From the NCBI GenBank assembly GCA_003164785.1, contig PLUE01000039.1, positions 164,611 to 228,610 of the forward strand: DNA of 64,000 nt, given 5' to 3'. Both the position numbers and the translations under genes were made by a program. Origin of the DNA: Gammaproteobacteria bacterium (GTDB lineage Bacteria; Pseudomonadota; Gammaproteobacteria; Steroidobacterales; Steroidobacteraceae). Of the stretch, positions 8,445 through 17,135 are shown piece after piece. How positions within the stretch are numbered: the stretch's first letter is position 1; every line of letters starts with the position of its first letter. The notes under the pieces were generated by a model. It made no database searches. It worked only from the letters and a program-made list of their open reading frames with translations, and was not told the origin of the DNA.

Positions 8445-8728
8445 GTTTTGAGCGAGCATTAGTTTTTTTTGCAGCGGCGATTTCACTGAGCGGTTGCCAT
8501 ATCGTCAGCCGTCTGAACCCGGATTGTCATACCAAGCAGGAGTACCAACATGCCTCCCAGGTGGCAGCCCTGAAGGTGCCGGAAGGCCTGGATAAGCCGA
8601 ATACCGCGGGTGCGCTGGTGATTCCGACGGTGGAGAATGCGCCGCCGCCCCCGGGTCCGAAGGATGCCTGCTTCGACCAGCCGCCGCGTTACAAGCCGGC
8701 CCCGCAGAACAAGGCGGCCAGCGGTTAG
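8441..8728 (+). CDS. Small lipoprotein resembling only the N-terminal part of BamC
   Basis: A 95-residue lipoprotein with signal peptide and lipobox LSGC (C19). The mature part is polar and Pro-rich; the segment EYQHASQVAALKVPEGLDKP resembles the unstructured BamC N-terminus, which binds BamD in E. coli. The two helix-grip domains of full BamC (about 340 residues) are absent, and the frame closes cleanly with TAG. It overlaps dapA by ATGA, the same neighbour as bamC (nlpB) in E. coli. I infer a reduced BamC; an unrelated dapA-linked lipoprotein is possible. Two extra cysteines (about 29 and 79) might form a disulfide. Confidence 0.75.
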   Translation: MSFERALVFFAAAISLSGCHIVSRLNPDCHTKQEYQHASQVAALKVPEGLDKPNTAGALVIPTVENAPPPPGPKDACFDQPPRYKPAPQNKAASG

Positions 8729-8792
8729 ATTTGATAGCTGGGGCCACCTCCGGTACCCTTGCGGCCCGCTGGTCGATGTCTTGGGTTTTTTG

Positions 8793-8945
8793 GGAGAGGT
8801 GGCCGAGTGGTCGAAGGCGCTCGCCTGGAAAGTGAGTAACATCCTAAAAGGTGTTCGAGGGTTCGACAAAATCGCAGGAGCGATTTTGGACGCGCGTAGC
8901 GCGCCCGCAGGGCGAGGGCCGGGACGGCCCGAGTCAATCCCTCCC
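8793..8945 (+). pseudogene. Truncated, interrupted copy of tRNA-Ser(GGA)
   Basis: Bases 8793-8866 are identical to the first 74 bases of the intact tRNA-Ser gene at 8971, covering the 5' acceptor strand, D arm, GGA anticodon arm, long variable arm and 5' half of the T arm. Identity stops inside the T loop at TTCGA. About 70 unrelated palindromic bases follow, after which AATCCCTCCC (8936-8945) matches the tRNA again, then diverges before the 3' acceptor strand and CCA. It cannot fold into a complete tRNA without removal of the insert and lacks the acceptor end, so it should be non-functional. Confidence 0.8.
8867..8936 (+). repeat. Palindromic element of three hairpins inside the tRNA-Ser copy
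   Basis: About 70 bases splitting the T loop of the broken tRNA-Ser copy. Three stem-loops are readable: CAAAATCGC/GCGATTTTG with loop AGGA (8867-8888, 9 bp), GCGCG/CGCGC with loop TAG (8892-8904), and GGGCCG/CGGCCC with loop GGA (8916-8930). The mosaic of small palindromes resembles REP/BIME-type or other small non-autonomous repeats. I see no second copy in this window, so its repetitive nature is unproven. Confidence 0.55.
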
Positions 8946-8970
8946 GAGGTGGGGCTTGGAGTTTATTTAT

Positions 8971-9062
8971 GGAGAGGTGGCCGAGTGGTCGAAGGCGCTC
9001 GCCTGGAAAGTGAGTAACATCCTAAAAGGTGTTCGAGGGTTCGAATCCCTCCCTCTCCGCCA
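8971..9062 (+). tRNA. tRNA-Ser(GGA)
   Basis: Complete class II tRNA with CCA encoded at 9060-9062. Acceptor stem GGAGAGG/CCTCTCC with discriminator G, anticodon stem CTCGC/GTGAG with loop CTGGAAA (anticodon GGA), long variable arm, and T arm GAGGG-TTCGAAT-CCCTC. It reads UCC/UCU serine codons. The 5' half is duplicated upstream at 8793. It lies 19 bases before the SRP RNA and may share a transcript with it. Confidence 0.97.
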
Positions 9063-9081
9063 CTAACCACAACGAGTCTAT

Positions 9082-9195
9082 GGTGGCTCGCGTTTGCATC
9101 TTCGCGACGACTGGCCACGAACCCCGTCAGGCCCGGAAGGGAGCAGCGGTAGAGGCTTTAAGTCGGGCGCCGAAGTCCTGCTGGCGCGGGCCGCC
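9082..9195 (+). ncRNA. ffs: 4.5S signal recognition particle RNA
   Basis: Bacterial small SRP RNA, about 114 bases. The outer stem GGTGGCTCGCG (9082-9092) pairs with CGCGGGCCGCC (9185-9195), and the apical domain contains the conserved Ffh-binding core GTCAGGCCCGGAAGGGAGCA. It binds Ffh to target nascent membrane proteins to FtsY and the translocon. Position directly upstream of dnaX-ybaB-recR is typical of many proteobacteria. The ends are set from pairing and could shift by a few bases. Confidence 0.93.
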
Positions 9196-9237
9196 TCCTT
9201 TCACACGTTATCGTGCGGTACGGCTAAACTGAACGCC

Positions 9238-10863
9238 ATGAGTTACATCGCATTAGCGCGCAAGTGGCGCCCCAAACGTTTTGCCGAGATGGTGGGCCAG
9301 GAGCACGTGCTGCGCGCCCTGAGCAACGCGCTCGACAGCGGCCGGGTGCATCATGCCTTTCTGTTCACCGGCACGCGCGGGGTGGGCAAGACCACGGTTG
9401 CGCGCATCCTGGCGAAGTCGCTCAATTGCGAAACCGGCGTGACCTCCAATCCCTGCGGCGTCTGCGCGGCATGCCGCGAAATCGACGAGGGCCGGTTCGT
9501 GGATTTGATCGAGGTCGATGCTGCGTCGCGCACCAAGGTCGACGACACGCGTGAACTTCTCGACAACGTGCAGTACGCGCCGACACGGGGCCGTTACAAG
9601 GTGTACCTAATCGACGAGGTGCACATGCTGTCGAACCACTCCTTCAACGCCCTGTTGAAAACGTTCGAGGAACCGCCGCCCCACGTCAAGTTTCTGCTCG
9701 CCACCACCGATCCGCAGAAGCTGCCGGTGACCGTCCTGTCGCGCTGCCTGCAGTTCAGCCTGAAGCGACTTTCTGCGAGCCTCATCGGCGAGCGGCTGAA
9801 GTTCATCGCCGGCGCCGAAAACCTCCAGTTCGAGCCTGCGGCCGTGGCGCTGCTGGCACGCGCCGCGGACGGCAGCATGCGCGATGCCTTGAGCTTGATG
9901 GACCAGCTGATCGCCTTCGGCGGCGGGAATTTGAGCGAAGCGAACAGCCGGTCCATGTTGGGCACCATCGATCGTGGCCATGTCACGCGGATCATCGATG
10001 CGCTGGCGCGCCAGGACGGACCGGGACTGCTCGCTCATGTGCGGGACCTCGACCGGGACGCGCCCGATTACGATCGGGCGTTGATCGAGATGGCCGCGTT
10101 TTTGCAGCGCATCGCGATCGTGCAGATCGTGCCGGATGCGGCGCAGCAGGATGAGGAGTTCGACGCCGAGGCATTGACGCGGTTGGCGGGCGCCATCAGT
10201 CCGGAGGACGTGCAGCTCTACTACCAGATCGCGCTGGGAGGACGGCGCGATCTGGCGATGGCGCCCGAGCCCCGGGTGGGATTCGAAATGAGTCTGCTGC
10301 GCATGCTCGCGTTTCGTCCCGAGACCGCCGAGGCGGCGCCAGGGGCCGCCGTCAGGGCCGCTGCGCCCGCGAAGGGCGCAGCGCCGGCAAAGGCCGGCGC
10401 GGCGTCGGTGGATCGGCCGCCGCCTGCCCGTGCGGCCGCAGCACCCGCCGCCGCGCCGGCCGCCCCCGCCTTCGAGACCATCGATGCCGGAAATTGGGCG
10501 GCCGTCGTCGAAGCCGCTGCCATGAGCGGCATGACGCGCCAGTTCGCGATGAACTGTGTGCCGGCCGCCTTCGACAACGATCTGCTGCGCCTGCAGTGCG
10601 ATCAGGCCATCACGGATCGGCGTTCGAAGACCACGGACGACAAACTGGCGCAGTGTTTGTCGACCTATTTCGGCAGGGAGATCCGCGTGGTCTTCGCGAC
10701 CTCCGACGCGGCGCTGGTCACGCCGGCGCGGCGTCGCGCCATGGCGGAGCAGGACAAGATCGTGCGCGCCGCCGCGGCTTTCGAAGAAGACCCCACGGTC
10801 AAGGGTCTGCGCGAGCGTTTCGGCGCCGACGTCGACGCGACGTCGGTCAAACCAACGAATTAG
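9238..10863 (+). CDS. dnaX: DnaX, DNA polymerase III tau subunit
   Basis: A 541-residue clamp-loader ATPase. Walker A GTRGVGKT is at residues 45-52, a four-cysteine zinc module at C64, C73, C76 and C79, then the DEVH Walker B. An Ala/Pro-rich linker (about 360-415) precedes a C-terminal domain of the kind that contacts DnaE and DnaB. It is shorter than E. coli tau (643). I see no A-AAA-AAG slippery site, so a gamma form made by frameshifting is not supported. The ATG has no clear ribosome site; a TAAACT hexamer lies seven bases before it. Next gene ybaB starts 20 bases downstream. Confidence 0.96.
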   Translation: MSYIALARKWRPKRFAEMVGQEHVLRALSNALDSGRVHHAFLFTGTRGVGKTTVARILAKSLNCETGVTSNPCGVCAACREIDEGRFVDLIEVDAASRTKVDDTRELLDNVQYAPTRGRYKVYLIDEVHMLSNHSFNALLKTFEEPPPHVKFLLATTDPQKLPVTVLSRCLQFSLKRLSASLIGERLKFIAGAENLQFEPAAVALLARAADGSMRDALSLMDQLIAFGGGNLSEANSRSMLGTIDRGHVTRIIDALARQDGPGLLAHVRDLDRDAPDYDRALIEMAAFLQRIAIVQIVPDAAQQDEEFDAEALTRLAGAISPEDVQLYYQIALGGRRDLAMAPEPRVGFEMSLLRMLAFRPETAEAAPGAAVRAAAPAKGAAPAKAGAASVDRPPPARAAAAPAAAPAAPAFETIDAGNWAAVVEAAAMSGMTRQFAMNCVPAAFDNDLLRLQCDQAITDRRSKTTDDKLAQCLSTYFGREIRVVFATSDAALVTPARRRAMAEQDKIVRAAAAFEEDPTVKGLRERFGADVDATSVKPTN

Positions 10864-10883
10864 CAGTTCAGGAGGGTGCAGTC

Positions 10884-11210
10884 ATGTTGAAAGGCGGACT
10901 GGGAAATCTGATGCGCCAGGCGCAGCAGATGCAGGAGACCATGAAAAAGGCGCAGGCCGAGCTGGCCGATCTGGAGGTGGCCGGTCAGTCGGGCGCCGGC
11001 ATGGTCAAGATCGTGCTGAATGGCCGCCATGAGGCGAAGAGCATTTCCATCGAGCCGCGGTTGTTGGCCGAGGACAAGGACATGCTCGAGGATCTGATCG
11101 TGGCCGCGATCAACGATGCGGTGCATAAATTGGCCGCGCAGTCGCAGGAAAAATATTCCGGCCTCATGTCGGGACTGAACCTTCCGCCGGGCGTGAAGCT
11201 GCCGTTCTAG
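10884..11210 (+). CDS. ybaB: YbaB/EbfC family nucleoid-associated protein
   Basis: A 108-residue DNA-binding protein of the YbaB/EbfC family, forming tweezer-like dimers. The N-terminus ([20 protein letters not shown]) and the C-terminal [12 protein letters not shown] are family hallmarks. The start follows a strong GGAGGG site at 10871. The dnaX-ybaB-recR order is conserved, and links to replication and recombination are inferred from that context in the family. Confidence 0.95.
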   Translation: MLKGGLGNLMRQAQQMQETMKKAQAELADLEVAGQSGAGMVKIVLNGRHEAKSISIEPRLLAEDKDMLEDLIVAAINDAVHKLAAQSQEKYSGLMSGLNLPPGVKLPF

Positions 11211-11225
11211 GGCCGCAGCAGTCCG

Positions 11226-11825
11226 ATGAAATATACGCCCATACTCGCGCGCTTGATCGATTCATTGCGCTGTCTTCCGGGGGTCGGTCCCAAGTCGGCC
11301 CAGCGCATGGCCTTTTATCTCCTCGAACGCGACCGCAGCGGCGGGCAGGTGCTGAGCCAGGCACTGGCCGAAGCGATCAGCAACGTGGGGCATTGCAAGC
11401 GTTGCCGCATGCTCACCGAGAGTGAACTGTGCATCACGTGCGCCTCCAGCGACCGCGACGTCGCCCAACTGTGCGTCGTCGAGTCGCCCGCCGATGTCGT
11501 CGCCATCGAATCGTCCGGCGGCTTTCGCGGCCGCTACTTCGTGCTGATGGGCCATTTGTCGCCGCTCGACGGAATCGGACCCGCAGAACTCGGGCTCGAC
11601 GAGTTCGAGCAGGTGCTGGGGGAAGGGGAGGTGCGCGAAGTGATTCTGGCGACCAATCCGACCGTGGAAGGGGAGGCGACCGCGCATTATCTGGGCGAAT
11701 TGGCGCTGCGCCGCGGTTTGCGCGTGTCGCGCATCGCGCACGGCGTGCCCGTGGGCGGCGAACTCGAATATGTCGACGGCGGCACGCTGGCGCACGCCCT
11801 CGCCGGCCGGACCGTCGTTTCCTAG
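11226..11825 (+). CDS. recR: RecR, recombination mediator
   Basis: A 199-residue RecR: helix-hairpin-helix near the N-terminus ([20 protein letters not shown]), zinc finger C57-C60-C69-C72 (CKRC...CITC), Toprim domain ([14 protein letters not shown]) and a C-terminal Walker-B-like segment. With RecO it loads RecA onto SSB-coated gaps. Length matches the family. Its TAG stop overlaps the opposite-strand stop of rsgA by the palindrome CTAG. Confidence 0.97.
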   Translation: MKYTPILARLIDSLRCLPGVGPKSAQRMAFYLLERDRSGGQVLSQALAEAISNVGHCKRCRMLTESELCITCASSDRDVAQLCVVESPADVVAIESSGGFRGRYFVLMGHLSPLDGIGPAELGLDEFEQVLGEGEVREVILATNPTVEGEATAHYLGELALRRGLRVSRIAHGVPVGGELEYVDGGTLAHALAGRTVVS

Positions 11826-12724
11826 GGCGCCAGCTTTTCGTACAGACGAACCAGGCGACGATAGCTTTCATAGCGCCTCGCCGAGACCTGACCGGCCGTC
11901 ACCGCCGCGCGCACGGCGCAGCCGGGTTCCTCCATGTGACGGCAGTCATTGAAGCGACAACCGACGCTCAGCGCATGGATTTCGACGAAGCCGCGCTCGG
12001 CGGCCCGGACCAGCGTGGCGGGCGGCGCGAAGTCGCGCACCCCGGGCGCATCGACGATCGCCGAGTCGGCGTCCAGCCGATACCAGCGGGCCGTCGTGGT
12101 GGTGTGCTTGCCTTCGTTGTCGCGGGTCAGTTCGGAGGTTTGCGCCGCGGCTTGTGGCACCAGCGCATTGACGATGGAGGATTTGCCCACGCCTGATTGT
12201 CCCACCAGCAGGGTCACGCTGCCCCGCAGCGCGGCGCGCAATTCGTCCAGCCCGGTGCCCGACCGCGCCGCAAGTTCGATGCAGTGAAGCCCGACGCGGC
12301 GATAGGCCTCGATCTCCTCGCGCACCCCCTCCAGGCCCAGGTCCGATTTATTGATGATCAGCAGGGTCGCAATATCCTTCAACTGCGCCCCGGCCCAGTA
12401 GCGGTCGACCAGATACCAGTCGGCGGCGGGTTCGGGCGCCACGACGACGGCCAGTCGATCGATGTTGGCGGCCACGGGTTCCGGCCGGCCGCGCGAGTCG
12501 ATGCGCTCGATGAGATTGCGGCGCGGCTCGATCGATTCCACCGACGCACCGTCGTTCGTCGGCTGATATTTCCAGCTGACGCGGTCGCCGCACACGATTC
12601 TCTGCTTCCTGCCCTTGAGGGAGCAACGCACCGTGCTGCCCGCCGGTGCATCCGAGTTCGCCTGTACCAGAACGCCGCGGCCGTAGCTCGCGAGGACGAC
12701 GCCGCTCCCGCTCGTGTCTTTCAA
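11822..12724 (-). CDS. rsgA: RsgA, circularly permuted ribosome small-subunit GTPase
   Basis: A 300-residue GTPase acting late in 30S maturation. An N-terminal OB fold precedes a permuted G domain: G4 INKSD comes before G1 GQSGVGKSS and G3 DAPGVRDF. The C-terminal zinc domain has the cysteine/histidine pattern [14 protein letters not shown]. The start is TTG at 12724 preceded by TAGGAA; no ATG fits. It is divergent from orn, as rsgA and orn are neighbours in many gammaproteobacteria, with only 26 bases between the two starts. Confidence 0.95.
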   Translation of the reverse strand: MKDTSGSGVVLASYGRGVLVQANSDAPAGSTVRCSLKGRKQRIVCGDRVSWKYQPTNDGASVESIEPRRNLIERIDSRGRPEPVAANIDRLAVVVAPEPAADWYLVDRYWAGAQLKDIATLLIINKSDLGLEGVREEIEAYRRVGLHCIELAARSGTGLDELRAALRGSVTLLVGQSGVGKSSIVNALVPQAAAQTSELTRDNEGKHTTTTARWYRLDADSAIVDAPGVRDFAPPATLVRAAERGFVEIHALSVGCRFNDCRHMEEPGCAVRAAVTAGQVSARRYESYRRLVRLYEKLAP

Positions 12725-12750
12725 TTCCTACGCTCTGCTACCATTGGAGG

Positions 12751-13296
12751 ATGAAATCATCTGAAAATCTCATTTGGATCGACCTTGAAATGACCGGGCT
12801 GAAGCCGGAGTCCGATCTCATCATTGAAATCGCCACGATCGTAACCGACAAACACCTCAACGTGCTTGCCGAAGGCCCCGTGATCGCCATTCGCCAAAGC
12901 GAGGCGGTGCTCGGGGCCATGGATGATTGGAACCGCAAGCAGCATGGCGGCTCCGGGTTGAGCGCGCGCGTCCTGGCCAGCGCGATCGACGCGGCCGCCG
13001 CGGAGCAGGCGACGCTTGCGTTCCTGGAAACCTGGGTGGAGGCCGGGCGCTCGCCCATGTGTGGCAACAGCATCTGTCAGGACCGCCGCTTCATGGCGCG
13101 GCTGATGCCCAAGCTGGAAGCCTTCTTCCATTATCGGAACCTAGACGTGAGCACCCTCAAGGAGCTGGCGCAGCGTTGGGCGCCCCAGGTCGCGCAGGCA
13201 TTCCACAAATCGTCCAGTCACCTGGCGCTCGATGACGTGCGGGAATCGATTCGCGAACTGCAGTATTATCGCGAGCGATTCATCCAGCCGTTCTAA
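12751..13296 (+). CDS. orn: Orn, oligoribonuclease
   Basis: A 181-residue DEDDh 3'-5' exonuclease that clears 2-5-mer RNAs and pGpG. Exo I is WIDLEMTG near the N-terminus and the Exo III region is [10 protein letters not shown] near residues 152-161. The N-terminus [15 protein letters not shown] aligns with E. coli Orn, supporting ATG 12751. The GGAGG sequence touches the ATG with no spacing, so it may not be the functional ribosome site. Since Orn removes pGpG, it links to the GGDEF protein at 22443. Confidence 0.97.
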   Translation: MKSSENLIWIDLEMTGLKPESDLIIEIATIVTDKHLNVLAEGPVIAIRQSEAVLGAMDDWNRKQHGGSGLSARVLASAIDAAAAEQATLAFLETWVEAGRSPMCGNSICQDRRFMARLMPKLEAFFHYRNLDVSTLKELAQRWAPQVAQAFHKSSSHLALDDVRESIRELQYYRERFIQPF

Positions 13297-13347
13297 AGTT
13301 CGCACGGGGTTGAGGCCGCCATGGTGACGCGGCAACGGCGGCCCGCA

Positions 13348-15711
13348 TCAGGCGACGGCGTCGCCCGCGAGGAACATCCAGGTCTCTACCACCGTGTCCG
13401 GATTCAGGGAAATGCTGTCGATTCCTTGTTCCACCAGCCAGCGGGCGAGTTCGGGATGGTCGGAGGGCCCCTGGCCGCAGATGCCGATGTACTTCCCCTG
13501 CGACTTGCAGGCCTTGATCGCCATCGACATCAGCGCCTTGACCGCATCGTCACGTTCGTCGAACAGCTTGGCAATGATGCCGGAATCACGGTCCAAACCG
13601 AGCGCCAATTGCGTCATGTCGTTCGATCCGATCGACATGCCATCGAAGAACTCGAGGTATCGGTCCGCCAACAGGGCATTGGTGGGCAGTTCGCACATCA
13701 TGATGTGCTTGAGACCGTTGTCGCCCCGCTTCAAGCCGTTGGCGGCCAGCAGCTCGGTGACGATTTTCGCCTCGGTGAGCGTTCGCACGAACGGCACCAT
13801 GACCTGGACGTTGGTCAATCCCATGTCGTCGCGGACGCGTTTGAGCGCCTGGCACTCGAGTTCGAAGCAGGGCCGGAACACCTTGTCGATGTAGCGCGAC
13901 GCGCCGCGGAATCCGAGCATGGGATTCTCCTCGTGCGGCTCGTAGTTCTTGCCCCCGATCAGATTCGCGTATTCGTTCGATTTGAAATCGGACAGACGGA
14001 CGATGACGGGTTCGGGCGCAAACGCGGCGGCGATCTGCGCGATGCCCTCGGTGAGCTTGTCGACGTAGAAGCTCACCGGATCGGCGTAGCCGGCGATTTG
14101 CTTGGTGATGGTTTCCTTGAGCTCGGGGCTCTGCTTGTCGAACTCCAGCAGGGCCCGCGGGTGCACGCCGATCATCCGGTTGATGATGAATTCGAGGCGT
14201 GCGAGCCCGACGCCCTTGTGCGGGATGCCGGCGAAATCGAAAGCTCGATCGGGATTGCCGACGTTCATCATGATCTTCACGGGAATCGGCGGCAGCGAAT
14301 CCAATTCGATGTTGCGCTCGTCGAATTCCAGCATGCCGTCGTACACGTAGCCGGTGTCGCCCTCGGCGCAGGATACGGTGACGGCCTGGTTTTCCTTGAT
14401 GACCGTGGTTGCGTCGCCGCAGCCCACGACGGCGGGAATGCCAAGTTCGCGCGCGATGATGGCGGCGTGGCAGGTTCGCCCGCCACGGTTGGTGACGATG
14501 GCGGAGGCGCGCTTCATCACGGGCTCCCAATCGGGATCCGTCATGTCGGCGACCAGGACGTCGCCCGCCCGCACGCGCGACATCTCCTTGACATCCTTGA
14601 TGATGCGCGCGGGGCCGGCGCCAATCTTCTGACCGATGCTGCGGCCGGTGATGACGGGTGTGGAGCGCGCCTTCAAGGTGAAGCGCTGGATGGTCCGACC
14701 CGCGCGGCTTTGCACGGTCTCGGGACGTGCCTGGAGAATATATATCTTGCCGGTGTCGCCGTCCTTGCCCCACTCGATATCCATCGGCGTGCCGTAATGC
14801 TGCTCGATGATGAGCGCCTGACTGGCCAGGCTCACGATGTCCGCTTCGTCGAGCGAAAAGCGGTCTCTATCGGCCGGCGCCACGTCGACGGTGCGCACGC
14901 GCTCCTTCGAGCCGGGCTCGGCATACACCATTTTGATCGCCTTGCCGCCCAGGTTCTTGCGCAGCACCGCGCGCTTGCCGGCGCGCAGCGCCGGCTTGTA
15001 GACATAGAACTCGTCGGGATTGACCGCGCCCTGCACGACGGTCTCGCCGAGTCCGTACGCGGACGTGATGAACACCACGTCGCGAAAACCGGAATCGGTG
15101 TCGAGCGTGAACATCACTCCGGCGGCGCCCAAATCGCTGCGGACCATGTGTTGCACCCCGACCGACAGGGCGACGGCGTTATGATCGAAATTGCTGTGCA
15201 CGCGGTAGGCGATCGCGCGGTCGTTGAACAGCGAGGCATAGACCTCGTGCATGGACGACAGCAGGTGCTGCGCGCCGCGCACGTTGAGGAACGTTTCCTG
15301 CTGGCCGGCGAAGGATGCCTCGGGCAGATCCTCCGCGGTCGCCGATGAGCGCACCGCGACCGCGAACTCGGGGCCCTGACCCATCCTGCGCCACGACTCG
15401 AGCACTTCCTCGTTGAGCCGGGCGGGAAACGGCGTCTCCATCATCCAGCCGCGGATCTCCTTGCCGACCACGGCGAGTCTTTCGACGTCGTCCACATCGA
15501 GCGTGGCGAGGGTCGCGCGGATCCGCTCGGCGAGACCGCCCTGCGCGAGAAAATCGCGATAGGCATGCGACGTGGTCGCAAATCCGCCCGGCACGGAAAC
15601 GCCAAGATCCGCAAGTCCCGATATCATTTCGCCGATCGATGCGTTCTTGCCTCCGACCAGCTCCACGTCCTTGTTCTTCAATTTCTCAAACGGGATGATG
15701 TACGGCTTCAT
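13348..15711 (-). CDS. ppsA: PpsA, phosphoenolpyruvate synthase
   Basis: A 787-residue pyruvate, water dikinase converting pyruvate and ATP to PEP, AMP and phosphate for gluconeogenesis. The N-terminal ATP-grasp domain is followed by the phosphohistidine motif GGRTCHAAI with H415, and T413, the threonine that PpsR modifies in characterised systems. The C-terminal PEP/pyruvate barrel is intact ([11 protein letters not shown] near the end). It is divergent from ppsR, its presumed regulator, 71 bases away. The whole gene has a long open frame on the other strand, a codon-bias shadow. Confidence 0.97.
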   Translation of the reverse strand: MKPYIIPFEKLKNKDVELVGGKNASIGEMISGLADLGVSVPGGFATTSHAYRDFLAQGGLAERIRATLATLDVDDVERLAVVGKEIRGWMMETPFPARLNEEVLESWRRMGQGPEFAVAVRSSATAEDLPEASFAGQQETFLNVRGAQHLLSSMHEVYASLFNDRAIAYRVHSNFDHNAVALSVGVQHMVRSDLGAAGVMFTLDTDSGFRDVVFITSAYGLGETVVQGAVNPDEFYVYKPALRAGKRAVLRKNLGGKAIKMVYAEPGSKERVRTVDVAPADRDRFSLDEADIVSLASQALIIEQHYGTPMDIEWGKDGDTGKIYILQARPETVQSRAGRTIQRFTLKARSTPVITGRSIGQKIGAGPARIIKDVKEMSRVRAGDVLVADMTDPDWEPVMKRASAIVTNRGGRTCHAAIIARELGIPAVVGCGDATTVIKENQAVTVSCAEGDTGYVYDGMLEFDERNIELDSLPPIPVKIMMNVGNPDRAFDFAGIPHKGVGLARLEFIINRMIGVHPRALLEFDKQSPELKETITKQIAGYADPVSFYVDKLTEGIAQIAAAFAPEPVIVRLSDFKSNEYANLIGGKNYEPHEENPMLGFRGASRYIDKVFRPCFELECQALKRVRDDMGLTNVQVMVPFVRTLTEAKIVTELLAANGLKRGDNGLKHIMMCELPTNALLADRYLEFFDGMSIGSNDMTQLALGLDRDSGIIAKLFDERDDAVKALMSMAIKACKSQGKYIGICGQGPSDHPELARWLVEQGIDSISLNPDTVVETWMFLAGDAVA

Positions 15712-15782
15712 ATCTGTCTGCTTGTCCGGCGGTGGGTTAAGTGAAACACTTCAGCGGCGATGCGCCGACAAATGAGGGTACC

Positions 15783-16607
15783 GTGATTAAACGAACCGTG
15801 TTCTTTGTGTCAGACCAAACGGGTATCACTGCTGAAACGATGGGTCACAGCCTTATGACGCAGTTCGACGGTATTGAGTTTCGTCAGGTGACTGTGCCAT
15901 TTATCTCCACCGTTGACAAGGCAATCGAGGCGGTCCGCAAGATCGATCTGATCGGCAAGCAGGAGGGCATCAGACCCATCGTGTTCAGCACCTTGGTGCA
16001 GGAGGACGTGCGCAATGTGGTACGGGGCAGCAGCGGCTTTTTCCTGGATTTTTTCGACCCGTTCCTATCACCGCTGGAAAATGAACTCAAGACACAATCG
16101 TCTCATTTGACCAGCCGAACGCACCGCATGGCGGATACCCACGCCTACGCAATGCGCATCGATGCCACCAATTTTGCGCTTGCCAACGATGACGGTTCCG
16201 TGGTGCGCGATTACGAGCGTGCGGATGTCATCCTGGTCGGCGTGTCGCGTTCCGGAAAGACGCCGACCTGTCTTTACCTCGCAATGCAGTACGGGATTTT
16301 CGCGGCCAATTATCCCTTGACGGAGGATGATTTGGAATCCAGAAAGCTGCCGGCCGCGCTCGATCCATTTCCGCGCAAGCTCTTCGGATTGACCATCAAA
16401 CCCGATCGTTTGCAACAGATACGCAACGAGCGGCGTCCGGACAGCCGTTATTCGTCGGCGCGCCAGGTCGCGTTCGAAGTGCGAGCCGCGGAATCGCTGT
16501 TCGAGCGCAATGGCATTCCCGTCATCGACGCGACGGAAACGTCCATCGAGGAAATCTCGAGCCGCATTCTCGACCGCACGGGCATCGAGAGACGGCTGAG
16601 ACCCTGA
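15783..16607 (+). CDS. ppsR: PpsR, PEP synthase regulatory kinase/phosphotransferase
   Basis: A 274-residue bifunctional enzyme (DUF299 family) that inactivates PEP synthase by ADP-dependent threonine phosphorylation and reactivates it by phosphorolysis. The P-loop-like motif GVSRSGKT lies at residues 153-160. The GTG at 15783 is preferred: GAGGG lies four bases before it and the product has the usual length (about 270-277). An upstream GTG at 15741 would add 14 residues. It is divergent from ppsA, whose product is the target. Confidence 0.95.
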   Translation: MIKRTVFFVSDQTGITAETMGHSLMTQFDGIEFRQVTVPFISTVDKAIEAVRKIDLIGKQEGIRPIVFSTLVQEDVRNVVRGSSGFFLDFFDPFLSPLENELKTQSSHLTSRTHRMADTHAYAMRIDATNFALANDDGSVVRDYERADVILVGVSRSGKTPTCLYLAMQYGIFAANYPLTEDDLESRKLPAALDPFPRKLFGLTIKPDRLQQIRNERRPDSRYSSARQVAFEVRAAESLFERNGIPVIDATETSIEEISSRILDRTGIERRLRP

Positions 16608-16631
16608 CAAGGTCGGCGTGCATGGTATAGT
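16604..16631 (+). promoter_or_regulatory. Candidate sigma-70 promoter before the DUF1249 gene
   Basis: CTGACA (16604-16609), a 16-base spacer and TATAGT (16626-16631). Transcription would begin about base 16638, the A of the next ATG, so the mRNA could be leaderless. It overlaps the last codons of ppsR. Sequence match only. Confidence 0.5.
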
Positions 16632-16637
16632 CGAATC

Positions 16638-17084
16638 ATGATCGCGGACCAGTGGTGCGAAACAACTTGGCGGGCCCAGCCCGGCAGCTTCGTCAGTCTC
16701 ATGACACTGTACGAGAGCAACTTCGTGCGTCTGCTCTGGCTGGTGCGCGATCTGCGCGCGATCACCAAGTGCACGGTATCCAAGGTCGATTCGGACTGTG
16801 ACCTGTATCTCACGCCGCTCGAATTGTCGCGCTATACGAGCGTGTTCCGCCTGACCTACGAGTTTGGAGCCGAAACCTTGCAGATCCGTGATCCGGATCT
16901 CGAAGTGTGCGTATATCATGACGCCCGACTTGCCGAAGTTCGCAGTTTTCGGGGATTCCGGCGCCATCCGCAACTGGCGAAGCTGCAATCGAGACTCAAG
17001 CGTGAACTGGATCAGCGCTGGACTCGCAACATGATGTTAAATAAATGGCTGGAATATTGTGCCGAGCGGGGACATCACTTCTAG
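16638..17084 (+). CDS. DUF1249 (YqiB-like) protein
   Basis: A 148-residue soluble protein resembling E. coli YqiB: the core LMTLYESNFVRLLWLV, then SRYTSVFRLTYEF and VCVYHDARLAEV, and a C-terminal WLEYC motif. The function of the family is unknown. The start is ATG 16638; no ribosome site is visible and a -10-like TATAGT ends six bases earlier. It lies between ppsR and an unrecognised coiled-coil protein on the same strand. Confidence 0.85.
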   Translation: MIADQWCETTWRAQPGSFVSLMTLYESNFVRLLWLVRDLRAITKCTVSKVDSDCDLYLTPLELSRYTSVFRLTYEFGAETLQIRDPDLEVCVYHDARLAEVRSFRGFRRHPQLAKLQSRLKRELDQRWTRNMMLNKWLEYCAERGHHF

Positions 17085-17135
17085 CGGATAGCCCCGCGTG
17101 ACTGGCCCGCTCCCATTCGAGGCCGAGGCGGGACT

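Noticed and set aside
8793..9059. Two near-identical units in tandem, suggestive of a CRISPR or mobile-element repeat
   Set aside because: The repeated unit is tRNA-Ser; one copy folds into a complete tRNA with CCA and the other is a partial copy.
9238..10863. Programmed frameshift in dnaX making a gamma subunit
   Set aside because: No A-AAA-AAG or similar slippery run was found around the Ala/Pro-rich linker.
13321..15348. Long plus-strand open frame (675 codons) opposite ppsA
   Set aside because: It mirrors the ppsA reading frame in GC-rich DNA, has no recognisable domain, and ppsA is complete and conserved.
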